The notes beneath the pieces are model-generated. The model ran no database searches, was not told where the DNA came from, and saw only the letters and a program-made list of their open reading frames with translations. Below are positions 46,434 to 57,740 of a stretch of DNA of 64,000 bases, in pieces. A program made the translations under genes and the position numbers. The DNA comes from Marinitoga lauensis (GTDB taxonomy: Bacteria; Thermotogota; Thermotogae; Petrotogales; Petrotogaceae). The stretch covers positions 479,796 to 543,795 of the forward strand of contig NZ_QHLX01000001.1 of assembly GCF_004135675.1 (NCBI RefSeq), in the 5' to 3' direction. The stretch's first letter is position 1. Each line of letters opens with the position of its first letter.

Positions 46434-47724
46434 TCATAAATCACTTTGTTTTTTTTATCTAATTCTCCTTTAGAAAATTCTTTATTTTTATAAAACATTG
46501 AATATACGTTTGTAGATTTAAAATCATAATTAATCATCTTAAAGTATAATTTTTTGTTTACCTGCCAATCTTTTCTTTTATTTTCTAAATCCCTTTCAAT
46601 ATTTTTTATAATAGATATATAATTGGAAGGTGTTGTTATTACAGGATATTGAATTTTTTCTCTCATTACTGACAACAATTTTTTACCTTTTTCATTAAAT
46701 CCTAAAACCCTTAAATATTGTGGTCCATAAGTATTTGCTTCTAAAATTAATTCATTATTTATTTTAAAAAATATACTCAAAAGCGTTCTTTTTATCCTTG
46801 TATATGTAAATCTTTTGGCTTTAACCAAATGATAAAATTCATCAATTGATGTACTTTGTTTTGCTGCTTCTATTATTCTTTGTTCTAATCCTTCATTTAT
46901 ACCATATAATTCTTTTAAATCATCTCTTTCAAGGGTTCTTAAAAAAGAGAGCAAAGGGATTTCAAAATCTTCAATAAATATAGGCGCTTTGCCGAGTTTT
47001 TCTTCCCTTTTTATTATTTCAAATGTTTTTGATGGCACTGAATCCTTTATTAATTCATATTTTTTTTCTTTCCATAATTTTCTAATTGCAGTAGCACTTG
47101 AAAAATTGCCTTTATAATTTTCATCATTATAATCTGCGCCCTGACGCTTTATAGTATGAGGAATAATATTAGACTTATAATATTTTAAAGCTTTTAAATA
47201 CTCTAATCCTAAAATATCATTCGATTTTTCTATTATAAGAATTTGATCTTTAGATAATATTTCATTTTTCTCAAAATATTCAATTAAAGCATATTTTCTT
47301 GCATTTGGGAAGGAATATCCCTTTTTCAAATATTTTTTTAACAACAACTGATAATCTTCTGGTTGTTTATATAATGTTTCTGCTATTATATCTAAAGTTT
47401 GTATATCTGCAGATTCACTTCCAAATACTATATCTGTTACAACATTTGTTCTATCTAACAAACCTATCGACCCAAAAGCAAATCCATTAGCATCCTGAAT
47501 TGAATATAAAAACGGAAGTTCAAAAACTATATCTATTCCAATATTCAAAGCTATTTCTGCCCTGGAAAATTTGTCAATAATAGCCGGTTCTCCCCGTTGA
47601 ACAAAATTTCCACTCATAACAGCAACGGTATAATCGGGTTTTATAAGCTCTTTAGCTTTTTTCAAATGATACAAATGTCCATTATGAAAAGGGTTATATT
47701 CAACTATTACCCTAATACTTTCAA
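46434..47724 (-). CDS. tmcAL: tRNA(Met) cytidine acetate ligase TmcAL (two apparent frameshifts)
   Basis: Forms N4-acetylcytidine in the elongator tRNA-Met anticodon from acetate and ATP. The nucleotidyltransferase motif VEYNPFHNGHLYHL, SGNFVQRGEPAI, ADYND and the Ser-rich SSATAIRK segment are typical. As sequenced the frame starts at 47752 with an odd N-terminus; one added G near 47711 makes TTG 47724 the start (KVLGVIVEYNPF), with GGAGTG 6 bases upstream. One added A in the A8 run near 46450 ends it at 46434 instead of running into the next gene's signal peptide. The repaired length of 430 residues is exactly typical. Confidence 0.88.
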
Positions 47725-47758
47725 ATTCAACACTCCGTTCTTGGTTCTTCATGATTTT

Positions 47759-48100
47759 TTAATATTTTGGATTATTTTGGTCATCCACTACAACTATTTT
47801 TGGATTACTTTTCTCTTCTTTCGAATATAATCCATAAGCCATAATAATCACTTTATCTCCTAACTCTACCATTCTTGCAGCTGCACCGTTTAGTCCTATT
47901 ATCCTTGAACCTCTGGACCTTTAATTACATAAGTTTCAAATCTTGCTCCGTTGTTTATATCAACTATTTGAACTAACTCATTTTCTTCTATATCAGCTAA
48001 TTCCATCAGTTCCTCATCTATTGTAACACTACCTCATAATGGATATTTTTTCTGTTACAGACGCTCTATGAATTTTTCCCTTTAAAAGGATTCTGAACAT
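47759..48100 (-). CDS. panD: Aspartate 1-decarboxylase PanD (three apparent frameshifts)
   Basis: Makes beta-alanine for pantothenate/CoA. The minus-strand ATG at 48100 has AGGAGGT upstream. The start [17 protein letters not shown] is diagnostic, and one added base each near 48048, 48033 and 47915 gives the self-cleavage site YEGSVTID (Gly-Ser that yields the pyruvoyl group), [15 protein letters not shown] and [20 protein letters not shown], 114 residues in all. The breaks leave no long open frame, so this gene is easy to miss. It is first in the minus-strand panD-tmcAL-GH13-priA set. Confidence 0.92.
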
Positions 48101-48141
48101 ATTTATTACCTCCTAAATTTAATTTAGAGAAATCTGATTTT

Positions 48142-48178
48142 ATTTTATCATCAAAAGTTGTATTTTTGATGATAAAAT
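48142..48178. promoter_or_regulatory. Palindrome between divergent panD and the PEPCK-like gene
   Basis: Perfect 15-base arms ATTTTATCATCAAAA (48142-48156) and TTTTGATGATAAAAT (48164-48178) with a 7-base centre. It is situated between two divergent starts rather than at gene ends, so an operator for a dimeric regulator is plausible; no T-run terminator role is obvious. Confidence 0.5.
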
Positions 48179-48221
48179 GTAGAATTATTTCATACAATTT
48201 TTCTCTCCAGATATTTTGTGG

Positions 48222-48227
48222 TATAAT
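48222..48227 (+). promoter_or_regulatory. Extended -10 element of the PEPCK-like gene
   Basis: TATAAT preceded by TGG, within TTTTGTGGTATAAT, 32 bases before the ATG at 48259. Same string type as upstream of 10543 and cinA. Confidence 0.55.
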
Positions 48228-48258
48228 TATTCCAAGAATACAAGATAAGGGTGATTTT

Positions 48259-50023
48259 ATGTCGAGAACTGTTTTAATTGATGGTAGTGTATCATATTCA
48301 TCAAATGCACAAATTATTCATAGCAAAATTTTAAAAGATTTAGTTATAGAATTTTTAAAAGATTTAGAAGAAAGAAATGAAAGTTTATTAACGTTTTTTA
48401 CGCTATTCCTTAAAAATGAGGATGCTGTAGAAATAGATGAACGTTATGATTTAGATCAAATTGTAAAGATGCTTTTTGCCCTATCAGCTGAGAAAATAGA
48501 TGAAATTGACGCATCTCCTTTTTACAGTTTTCCAAAATTAAGTGATAAAAAGGAGCAAATAGTAAAATTTGTTGAACGTATATACAATCTTTGGAGAAAT
48601 AAGCATAGATTTATGATACAAAAAATAAATTTGTTTCTAATGGCATTCAAAAAATATATAAAGAAATGATGCTGGTAAAAAATAATACAGATTTCAAAAG
48701 CCTGATTACTAATTTTTATAGACAGATATTAATTAATGTATCCGATGATAGATTAAAAGTTTTAAGGCAATTACCAAGTGGGGCACAGGTTGCCTTTTCC
48801 ATCGATAGTCCTAATTTCAAAGATAAGGTTTTAAATGGTGATCAAAATTTATACAATATTCCATTTGTATGGGGTGTTGTTTTTGAACCTCCTGTAATAT
48901 TTTATACCAGATCAAACAAAAGAAGAGGAATATTTAAGGTTATCGACTCACCTATTTTAGATAAAATAAATATTGAAAATCCGAATGATTGGTTTGCATT
49001 TCCAATACATGTAGGTAAAAAGTATATTTTAGTTTATGTATATAAAGAATTTTTAGCTATGGCTGCAGGATTAACAAATTTATTTGAACTTGCAGGATTT
49101 GGTATCGTTCAAAGAAAAAAACCAGATGGCATTTATTTTTATGGTATGGAAGATATTTATTTTGAAAAACCTGAATATAAAAATGGGTTATTTATAAAGA
49201 AGATGACGGAACATACATCGGATTATTAGGAAGAGACGATTCAGTTGATTATTTTGGATATATGAAAAAAATGATATTAACTATTCATAATTTGAAAGTT
49301 ATTGATGAAGGTAATTTACCAATACATGGTGCTTTAGCCGAAATTGTTTTAAAAAATGGGAAAAGAGCAAATGTTATGTTAATGGGAGATAGTGGTGCTG
49401 GAAAATCCGAAACATTAGATGCTTTAAATAGATTATCAAAAGAAGTTTCAGAAGTTAACATTTTAATTGATGATATGGGATCTTTAGAAATCGATGCTAA
49501 TGGAAACGTAGTCGCTTTCGGAACAGAAACAGGCGCTTTTGTAAGATTGGATGATTTACAACCGGGATACGCCTATTCAGCAATAGATAGAAGTATATTT
49601 ATGAACCCAAATGAAACAAATGCGAGGGTTATAGTTCCATACTCTAACTATAAAGAAATTATTAAACCTACAAGAATAGATTACTTTTTATATGCAAATA
49701 ATTATACAAAAGTTGAAGATGATAATTATATCTCTTTTTATGATGATCATAAAAAGGCTTATGAAGTATTTGCAAAAGGGGCAAGAATGGCAAAAGGTAC
49801 CACTGCTGAAGTTGGTTTAACATATAGTTATTTCGCAAATCCATTTGGTGCAATCCAAAGAAAAGAAAAACACGAAATTATCGCTCAAAAATTCCTCGAA
49901 CAAATGATAAAAACAAATGTCAAAATAGGTGAAATAAAAACACAGCTTGGTATCGCTGGTTTTGAAGATTCTGGACCTGGTTATGCTGCCAGAGCATTAT
50001 TAAATTTAATCGACAATCAATAA
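48259..50023 (+). CDS. PEPCK / HPr-kinase-like P-loop protein (two apparent frameshifts)
   Basis: A 588-residue protein after adding one A near 48627 and one near 49203. The start is the ATG at 48259, with AAGGGTGAT upstream. The N-terminal ~300 residues are unfamiliar. The C-terminal part has a P-loop MGDSGAGKSETLDAL, closer to HPr kinase (GxxGxGKSE) than to ATP-PEPCK, then LIDDMGSLEI, a TETGAFVRLDDLQ block, and SYFANPFGAIQRKEKH, which recalls the PEPCK C-terminal region. Homologues are often labelled phosphoenolpyruvate carboxykinase, but the PEPCK Lys/Arg substrate residues are not obvious. The substrate is unknown; a kinase role is possible. Confidence 0.65.
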
Positions 50024-50050
50024 AAATAAGATTAAGATTTATTATTAAAT

Positions 50051-50078
50051 AAAAAAGGGACCTTGCGGTCCCTTTTTT
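50051..50078. terminator. Bidirectional terminator between PEPCK-like gene and flagellin
   Basis: AAAAAAGGGACC (50051-50062), loop TTGC, GGTCCCTTTTTT (50067-50078): a 12-bp perfect stem with A- and T-runs, suitable for both convergent genes. Confidence 0.9.
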
Positions 50079-50083
50079 ATTGC

Positions 50084-50894
50084 TTATGGGGATTGTAAAA
50101 TATTTAAAACAGATGCTGCATTTAACTGGCCAGTTTGACCTAATAACATGGATGTCATTTGTTGCAAATTTTGATTTCTCATATATTCTGCCATTGTTCT
50201 TGCCATATCTGCTCCTGCTATTCTTTCTTCACCTGCTCCAGTATTTTCAGCTGTATTCAAAAGATTCTCTGCTGCTTTACCCAATCTATTCACATATGAA
50301 CCAATTTGTGTTCTTGTTCCATTTACCTGATCTAATGCATTTTCCAATGTATTTAATGCATTTTCTGCTCCTTCCTGAGTGGTTAAATTAATATTTTCTA
50401 AATTAAGAGCGTCTGGTCTCATATCCTGAATTTCTACATTTAAATTGTTTTTCCCTGTTGTATCCAGCGGTAATTCTGCATTGAATTCACCATTTAATAA
50501 CTGTTGATTATTATATTGTGTTCCTCTTACAGTATCTGTAATTCCCTGCTTTAATTGATTAAATTCTTCTTGAATTGCACTTCTTGCTTCTTCTGGTAAA
50601 GTGTCATTTGCTGCTCTTGTAGCTAACTCTTTCATTCTTCCAATGTATCCTGAATTGACGAAACTCCCTGATCTGCTACATTTAATGCCCCAATCCCATC
50701 ATAAATATCCTTACAGCCTGATATGCCGATCTAAATTGTGTATTTAACCTTTGAGCTATCGTAAACCCTGCAGGGTCCACTGCAGAATTAATCAATCTAT
50801 TTCCGCTTGCAAGCTGTTGAGATTTCAGTAGTAATAAATTGGATAAATTGGATAATCTGTTCGTTTGATTCAAATAATTATTACCAATTCTCAT
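50084..50894 (-). CDS. fliC: Flagellin (two apparent frameshifts)
   Basis: The filament protein. The conserved N-terminal helix reads MRIGNNYLNQTNRLSNLS, SGNRLINSAVDPAGFTIAQR and, after repair, IGALNVADQG; the C-terminal D0/D1 helices contain IGSYVNRL and ENLLNTAENTGAGEERIAG followed by ADMARTMAEYMRNQNLQ. One added A each near 50639 and 50706 gives 270 residues, a short flagellin with little variable central domain. GGGAGGG precedes the start. It stands alone, away from the flagellar export operon, as is common for flagellin genes under sigma-28. Confidence 0.93.
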
Positions 50895-51061
50895 TAGGGT
50901 TCCCTCCCTTTATATAATATCCTCATATTTTTTAGACTAATTTGCTATAAAAAAGTTCAATTTTTACTTTTTATTAACGAACTTTATATAAAAAAAGTTG
51001 TCTAAACATTTATAAGATTAATATTATTTTAAAAATAAATTAAAAACACAGGGGTGAAAAT
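50895..51061. other. Divergent intergenic region, flagellin / lipoprotein cluster
   Basis: 167 AT-rich bases between divergent starts. I see GGGAGGG for flagellin and GGGGTG for the plus-strand lipoprotein, but no convincing sigma-28 (TAAA/CCGATAA-like) or sigma-70 pair. A TTGTCT near 50998 is a weak -35 candidate for the plus strand. Confidence 0.4.
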
Positions 51062-53065
51062 ATGGGAAAAAAATTGTTTGTTTTGATTTTATTGCTAATT
51101 TTTTCATTTTTTCTATTTTCATGTGATAGACTACAACCTGCTAAAGAAGGAACTTTAAAATTTATAGTAAAGGATAAAATATCAAATGAATCTATTTCTG
51201 GAGCGCAAATCAAAATAACTCAAAATGGTGCTTTAAAGGTTTCAGCTCTTACAGATGAAAACGGAGAATACGATTTCACTTTAACAGAAGGAGAATATAA
51301 TTATGAAGTCACAAAATTGAACTATTTTCCTGAAAATGGTGATACTAAAGTATATCCAAATGAATCGAGAACGATAAATGTGTTATTAGAACCAACAGAA
51401 AATAATCCACCTACTTTTATAGGTTATATTTCTCCTGTCGATAATCAAATCGTTAAAACACAAAAAGTCGATTTTAAATGGAATGCAAATGATGTAGAAA
51501 ACGATACTATATATTATAATATTTATCTCAAATACGTCGGCAATAGCTTTATAAAATTAAATGACACTCCATTAACTGAAAGTGAATATTCTTACGAGCC
51601 ACCTATAAAAGGGCAATATCAATGGAAAATAGAACTCTGGGATGAACCGAATATTGATCATAAAATAATGGTGTTTGAAGCACCAACATTTGATTATGAA
51701 CCAACTTCTGATTCTACAATAAATCACAAACCAACTATAACACTAATATCTCCTGTTAATGGTAAAAAGTTAGAAAATTCAGAAGTAACATTTTCCTGGA
51801 ATGCTTCAGATCTGGATAAAGACCCTTTAACATTTGATTTATTCCTTGGAAAATCCGAAACTTCATTTAATAACATAGTTTCAAACTACAACAATTTAAG
51901 TTATATTTATTCACTGAATTCTACAGGAACATTTTACTGGAAGGTTTTGGTCTCTGATGGAAAAGAGTCTTCTTATTCAGATGTTGCTTCATTTGTTTAT
52001 AATCCTCCAGAAAATAATGTTGCTCCTACAATTACATTATTATCCCCAACGGATGGTGCAACTTTTGATACCAATGAAGTTGAATTTAGCTGGATAGCAA
52101 TAGATAACGATAACTCAATACTAAATTACAAACTTTTAGTTGGTAAATCTGAAACAAACATGAAAGAAATAATTTCTTTTGAAGATAATCAGAATAAAGA
52201 ATTATCTTATAATTATAAACTTCCTGAACCAGGTGATTTTTACTGGAATGTTGAAGTTTCCGATAAGGTTAATCCTCCAGTAAAAAGTGAGACAAGAAAA
52301 ATTACTATTTTATCTCAAAACAAACCACCTGTTATAAGCGATTATCATAAACCGGATATTCCTACAGTTGTGGGGACAGCTGTTTCATTTGAATGGAATG
52401 CATATGATCCCGAAGGAACTCCTTTAACATTCGATTTTTATATTTCTGATGTTAAATCAGATGTGGAAAATCTTGCTAAAAATGACTATACTGCAACTGA
52501 TTTAAGCAATAAATACTTAGAAAATCTTGAACTGGATTATTCATCCACATACTACTGGAGAATAGTTGCAAAAGATGGTATGTATAAAGTATTAGGGCCA
52601 GTATGGAGTTTTGAATTCGTAAAGAAAGAAGAAGGGGAATTACCAGACATTTACTTTGATCCTATAGAGATAAATACTCCAATCAATTCAGCATCATCAT
52701 TTAAATTAAAAACTTCTTTCACAGACAATATTTATGGATTTGATATAAGGTTTGGATATAATCCTGAATTTATTGATATAAATGAAGATGATTGTATTAT
52801 AAATGACATTTTTAATGATAATAATAAATTCCTTCCTATTAAAAAGATAATTAAATATCCTGATCATAACGAGTTTATTTTCAGTGTAATTTCTTTAAAC
52901 GGTAATTTTGTGTTACCTCAAGATATTATTACAGTTACATTCAAATTAGCAGAGAGTGGAGAAACAGAGATAAAATTTGAAAAATCAACATATATGTACG
53001 GTCCTAACGAACCAGAGATAAAATTTACAGTTGGTGGCCCTATAACAGTCACCATATCAGAGTAA
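51062..53065 (+). CDS. Lipoprotein with Fn3-like repeats and C-terminal cohesin-like domain
   Basis: An intact 667-residue protein. The signal peptide ends in lipobox LFSC (Cys 21). Residues ~30-115 form a carboxypeptidase-regulatory-like beta domain (GTLKFIVKD, SGAQIKIT, LTDENGEYDF). Four Fn3/Ig-like repeats of ~100 residues follow, marked by SPVDNQIVKTQKVDFKW, SPVNGKKLENSEVTFSW, SPTDGATFDTNEVEFSW and TVVGTAVSFEWNAYDPEG, each with a later WKV or W-I/V strand. Residues ~530-667 resemble a cohesin: FDIRFGYNPEFIDI, then FIFSVISLNG and ITVTFKLAESGETEIKFE. It is probably anchored at the cell surface and is first of three related genes. The cohesin call is from pattern only. Confidence 0.65.
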   Translation: MGKKLFVLILLLIFSFFLFSCDRLQPAKEGTLKFIVKDKISNESISGAQIKITQNGALKVSALTDENGEYDFTLTEGEYNYEVTKLNYFPENGDTKVYPNESRTINVLLEPTENNPPTFIGYISPVDNQIVKTQKVDFKWNANDVENDTIYYNIYLKYVGNSFIKLNDTPLTESEYSYEPPIKGQYQWKIELWDEPNIDHKIMVFEAPTFDYEPTSDSTINHKPTITLISPVNGKKLENSEVTFSWNASDLDKDPLTFDLFLGKSETSFNNIVSNYNNLSYIYSLNSTGTFYWKVLVSDGKESSYSDVASFVYNPPENNVAPTITLLSPTDGATFDTNEVEFSWIAIDNDNSILNYKLLVGKSETNMKEIISFEDNQNKELSYNYKLPEPGDFYWNVEVSDKVNPPVKSETRKITILSQNKPPVISDYHKPDIPTVVGTAVSFEWNAYDPEGTPLTFDFYISDVKSDVENLAKNDYTATDLSNKYLENLELDYSSTYYWRIVAKDGMYKVLGPVWSFEFVKKEEGELPDIYFDPIEINTPINSASSFKLKTSFTDNIYGFDIRFGYNPEFIDINEDDCIINDIFNDNNKFLPIKKIIKYPDHNEFIFSVISLNGNFVLPQDIITVTFKLAESGETEIKFEKSTYMYGPNEPEIKFTVGGPITVTISE

Positions 53066-53076
53066 GGGGTGAGACT

Positions 53077-56000
53077 ATGAAAAATAAAAAAATATTTTTA
53101 ATATTAATTATTATTGCATTGATTTTATCTTCATGTTTCAATTTCAAAAAAACGAATATCATTGAAAATAAAATAGATTCTATCATTATAGAAAAGATTA
53201 ATGATGAATATGTTATAAAATCTAATATCAAAGCAGATTCTTTTGATTTTACAATAAAGAACATTAATAAAGAAAATATATATATACCACCTGACTTTTT
53301 AAAAATTATAAAAAAGAATAACAACGGATTAAATGTGGCAATTTCTTCTTCAAATTTAATAAACCCGGGTACTACACTAATGAAAATAAAGAATAAAAAA
53401 CCTGACATTAAATATGTTGAAACATACAATAGATATGTTATTGCAAAAGAATTTGATGAAAACATGATGTATGATAAAGGGATTTCCTTTGGATTACTCG
53501 GTGACTTTAATTTTGATGGTAAAGTTAGTATAAGTGATTTTTCAAGTTTTACTGCTTTTTATGGTCTGGAAAGAAAGGACTTTTACGGAAATATGAAAGA
53601 TTTTGATTTGCTGGATATTGGACCTGCAGAAAACTTTGCACATAAAGGTGTATGGAATAATGTATTTGATTTAGCAAAACCTGATGGAGAATTAGTTTAG
53701 CAGATTTTTCTATTTTTGCCGCAAATTACAATATCAATATTTTAACTACACAATCAACCATTGTTGTTAATAATTCTACCCATCCAGGCGACATAGAAGA
53801 TGATACAGAAATGAACGTTGTTTCTGGACTTATGAAAATTCATGATATCTATTCAGAAATATCAACTTTCATTTCTGAAAATAGTGATTTAATAAATCTT
53901 TTAACAACAGAAAGTCCTTCACCAACAGCACTATTGAAGTACATCATAAATATGTCTGATGCTACAGAAACAGCACTTTTAAATATTATAGAAGATATAA
54001 ATGATTTTTCAAATCTAATAGGCAGTGTAAAAGATGGATATTTATATGATGATATTAAGTATGAAATAAATAAATTTGATTGGGATGGAGATGGAGAGAT
54101 TGAAAATACTACTGCTTTGAAATTTGATATATTAACTCAGGATGGAGCAAATATAACTATACCTTTTTATGAACTTTTTACTTTACCTGATCCACCAGTT
54201 TCAATCAAAATAAGTCAAAACGGTGGAGATGCCATATTTGATTATGAAATGTTCTTTGGGAATATAGATGAAAACTATAATCCAATATTCAATGACAACG
54301 ATTATCTCTTAATCGACGAAGGAACTGCTGCAGGAATGAGTGTTTTTAGCAAAATATTGGGAATTATTGGAAAAGCACTGTTTATATATGATTTAAATAA
54401 TCCTTCAATAAATATAAAAAATGCCATAAATAATGATGAAAATTTAGAGGAATATATTTCCAATCTTATACTTGATTTAATGAAAAATCCACCACCTTTT
54501 GATTCACAAAAAATAACCGGTGAAGAATTGAAAAATCATATTTTTGGGGATATGTTAACATTTAAAGATAATATAAAATCTATAGATCTTATTAATCAAA
54601 TTAAAAATGATTTATTGTCCTTCCATGATTTAGTTAGAATGATATTTGAGGATAAAATAATGGACTATATCGCTCAGAAACATGATGTTACTTCTGGAAA
54701 TACTCCTCCTGTTCCAAAATACGATTTCGATATGTCAATGGATTTATTGGGTGAAACAGAAAAAATGTCCAATTTTATAAATAACCCTTCTGAAGGTATT
54801 GAAATACCTATTGGATACAATGAATCTTTTACATTACATCCCGGAGTATTTTTTAATAATCCTGATGATTTCTCAGATTTAAATGTTTTCTTACCTGATA
54901 TTTCTATTGTTTCAACATATGATTCTACTAATCTTTTAATAGAATTACCAGATCCAACATTTAAAGGTCTTGTTGATGGATTAGATGCTACAATAGAAAT
55001 AAATACGGAAGAATTTGGAAAAGAAAATTATTTCATTCATCAAGAAGAAGATATCACTATTGTTGGAACTTCGGTCACATTTAGATGGCACCCTTCATCA
55101 GAATTAAACGCAACCATAACATATGAAGTAATAGTTGATAAAAATGAAGATAAAGTATGGGATTATATTGAAGATAATATACCTTCTTCAGATTTAATGG
55201 TCTTCGCAAAAACATCAAATATGCAGATTACTCTCCAATTAGAGGAAGGCGATTATTTCTGGGCAGTGATAGGATATGCTGATTTTGGTAATGGAAAGAT
55301 TGAAAAAATATACCCGGAAAATCCGTTCTGGTTCAGTGTATTTTTAAAAAATATATATTATTATATAGATCTTCTAAATCCAGCAGATGAGGCAGATTTT
55401 TCTGAAATACCTACAACCATAACCTTTGAATGGCAGGCGTTTAAATCAGAAAATGGTGAAGATAATCCTGTTGATGTAGATTACTATATATTCCATATTG
55501 AAAAACTTGATGGAATGGGTTCATACACAGAAAGTGAAGAAACAGATAATTCCACAACTGTTGAAATAACTGAAGACGGCAAATACGGGTGGTGGGTTGA
55601 TGGTTATTACACCGATCCGGAAACCTTTGAAACAATTGAAATACATAGTCAATACTATACATTTAAAGCTGGTAATGTAATTGAAACCACATACTTTTAT
55701 CCAATTGACCCGTATGACTTTATTCCAGCGCTTCCAGGCGCCAATTCGATTGAAGTACATTTTGCATGGGGTGCAAATAATCTACAAACTGAAAAAGATA
55801 GTAATATTTTTGAATTGTATTATAGAGAAGAAGGAACGGATACATGGTCATCAACAACGAATATAAACGTATACTGGCAAGATGATCAGGGTAATTATGA
55901 AGCAGAAGCTTTCGTTCGTGGATTTACGCCTGGAAAATCGTATGAGTGGAAAGTTAAAGCTTTTATAAATGACACTGAATTTGTAGAAAGTGAAATATGG

Positions 56001-57728
56001 TATTTCTATATTGAAGAAAGTTCCTGGTTATCAGAATTGCATCTAATAATGCCACTTGATGGCGAAGAAGCAACAACCAATAATATTCAATTCACATGGG
56101 GAATGGACCCAAACTACGATGGTGATTTCTTCCTTCATGTTAAACCTGTGGATACATGGGAAAATACGTATGATACCTTAATTACACCTACAGACTATTC
56201 AACAGGAACTGATCCATACACAAACGAAATGACCTTTAATTATAGTATGACTTTACCTGATGGAGCCTATAAATATTGGGTATCATTAGAAAATGTTCCA
56301 GAAGAAGACTATCAGGATACAGAACATAGATGGTTCTTTATTAATATGTCACCATATGATGTGTTACTTGATTATCCAGAACAGAATGCAAATTTTGATT
56401 ATTATACAATATGGTTTAGTTGGCATGTAGCACCACCTTCTCCATTGGAAAATGAGGAAGAAACATATAATTCTCCAGAAAATCTAACTCTTGAAATCAT
56501 AGATTCAGAAAATAATATTGTATTCAGTCAAAGTGGTTTTTCAGGAGATGATAATATTAGCGTCGATTTCGATAATCCGGGCATCTATTATTGGTACATA
56601 AAAGATGAAGAAGATAATATTTTAAGTGCAGTATTTTCATTTGAAATTATAGATGTCTGGCAGGAACAACAGGAAGAGAAAATAAATTTATTCAATCCTT
56701 TAAATGGTGAAATCTTTGAAACTGATAATACATTTGAATATATTAATTTTAACTGGGAAGATTTAGGTGAAAATATCGAATATGAATTCTTTTTCAAATC
56801 TGCAAAAGAACTCGTTGTATCTGACAACAATTATCTGGAACCATTTGATTATCTTTATGAGCCTTATTATAATTTAGAATTGAAAAAAGGACCTTATATA
56901 TGGAAAGTGGAGAGTTACGATGCCACACAAACATATGTTTCTGATGTAAGAAGTTTTAATATAGCCTCATCAGATCATCCTTATTTAACAGTTAATGGTC
57001 CTTCTGCTGGAGAAAAAGCCGGGCCTTTAGATACTATAACCTTTTATGCATCCAATACAATCAATCCAATAAATTATCATATTATACTTTTCAGCCGATG
57101 GGGTGAAACCTGGACAGATCCCGGGTTATTCGAAGAATCGCTTGTAGAAAATCCAGAAATCCCTTTAGAATTTCCATTATGGGTATTATTCAGAAGGGAT
57201 GAACCTTATGATATTTATTATTATGCTATAGTTGCAGATGACGGAAATGAAACTATTATTTCACCTGTAAGGTCTTTCTATTATGAACCTATATTAAAAG
57301 ATAATTATGTATTTTTCGACCCAGAGTATTTAAACTTATCTACTTCTCCAGAAACATTTACTGTAAACACTCAAGGAGCAAATTTAACCGATATCCAGGG
57401 CATCGAAATTCATTTAAGAGTTGATAATTATAATACAATTACTTTTGAATCAAGTAGTATTTCTATTCCGGATGTAGAAAATTCATTTATAAAATCAGAA
57501 ATCAAATATGATGAGTGGAATGATGAAGAATTTGAAGAAATTATTATTTCTATAATCTCACCAGATATGGATTTATCCGATACACAAATAGCAAGTTTTT
57601 CAATAACTTCCAATGGCACTTTTGATTCGGCACATATTAATATTACAGATGCTTCTATTATCTTTAAAGAAAATAGTTCTCCAGTTCATCTTGAAAACAA
57701 TAATTATCTTGAAATCTCAGGTCAATAA
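53077..57728 (+). CDS. Giant lipoprotein with cohesin-like, dockerin-like and Fn3-like modules (one apparent frameshift)
   Basis: 1,550 residues once one base is added near 53692. Lipobox LSSC (Cys 20). Residues ~25-125 form a short cohesin-like beta domain (DSFDFTIKNI, LNVAISSSNLINPGTTLMKI). At 142-160 lies a dockerin-type calcium loop GDFNFDGKVSISDF, with a degenerate second half (DGELSLADFSIFAANYN) crossing the frame break. A ~380-residue helical/beta module shared with the next gene follows and contains an EF-hand-like FDWDGDGEIEN. Then come ~7 Fn3-like repeats (FNWEDLGENIEYEFFF and similar). The last ~140 residues again look cohesin-like. It starts 11 bases after the previous gene. No enzyme domain is recognised. 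Confidence 0.65.
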
Positions 57729-57740
57729 GGGGTGGTGTGA

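Noticed and set aside
46361..46440. Unusual Ile-Tyr repeat tail (IYIYIYIYI) on TmcAL
   Set aside because: It is the next gene's signal peptide read in the wrong frame; one added A near 46450 ends TmcAL at 46434 just before that gene's start at 46422.
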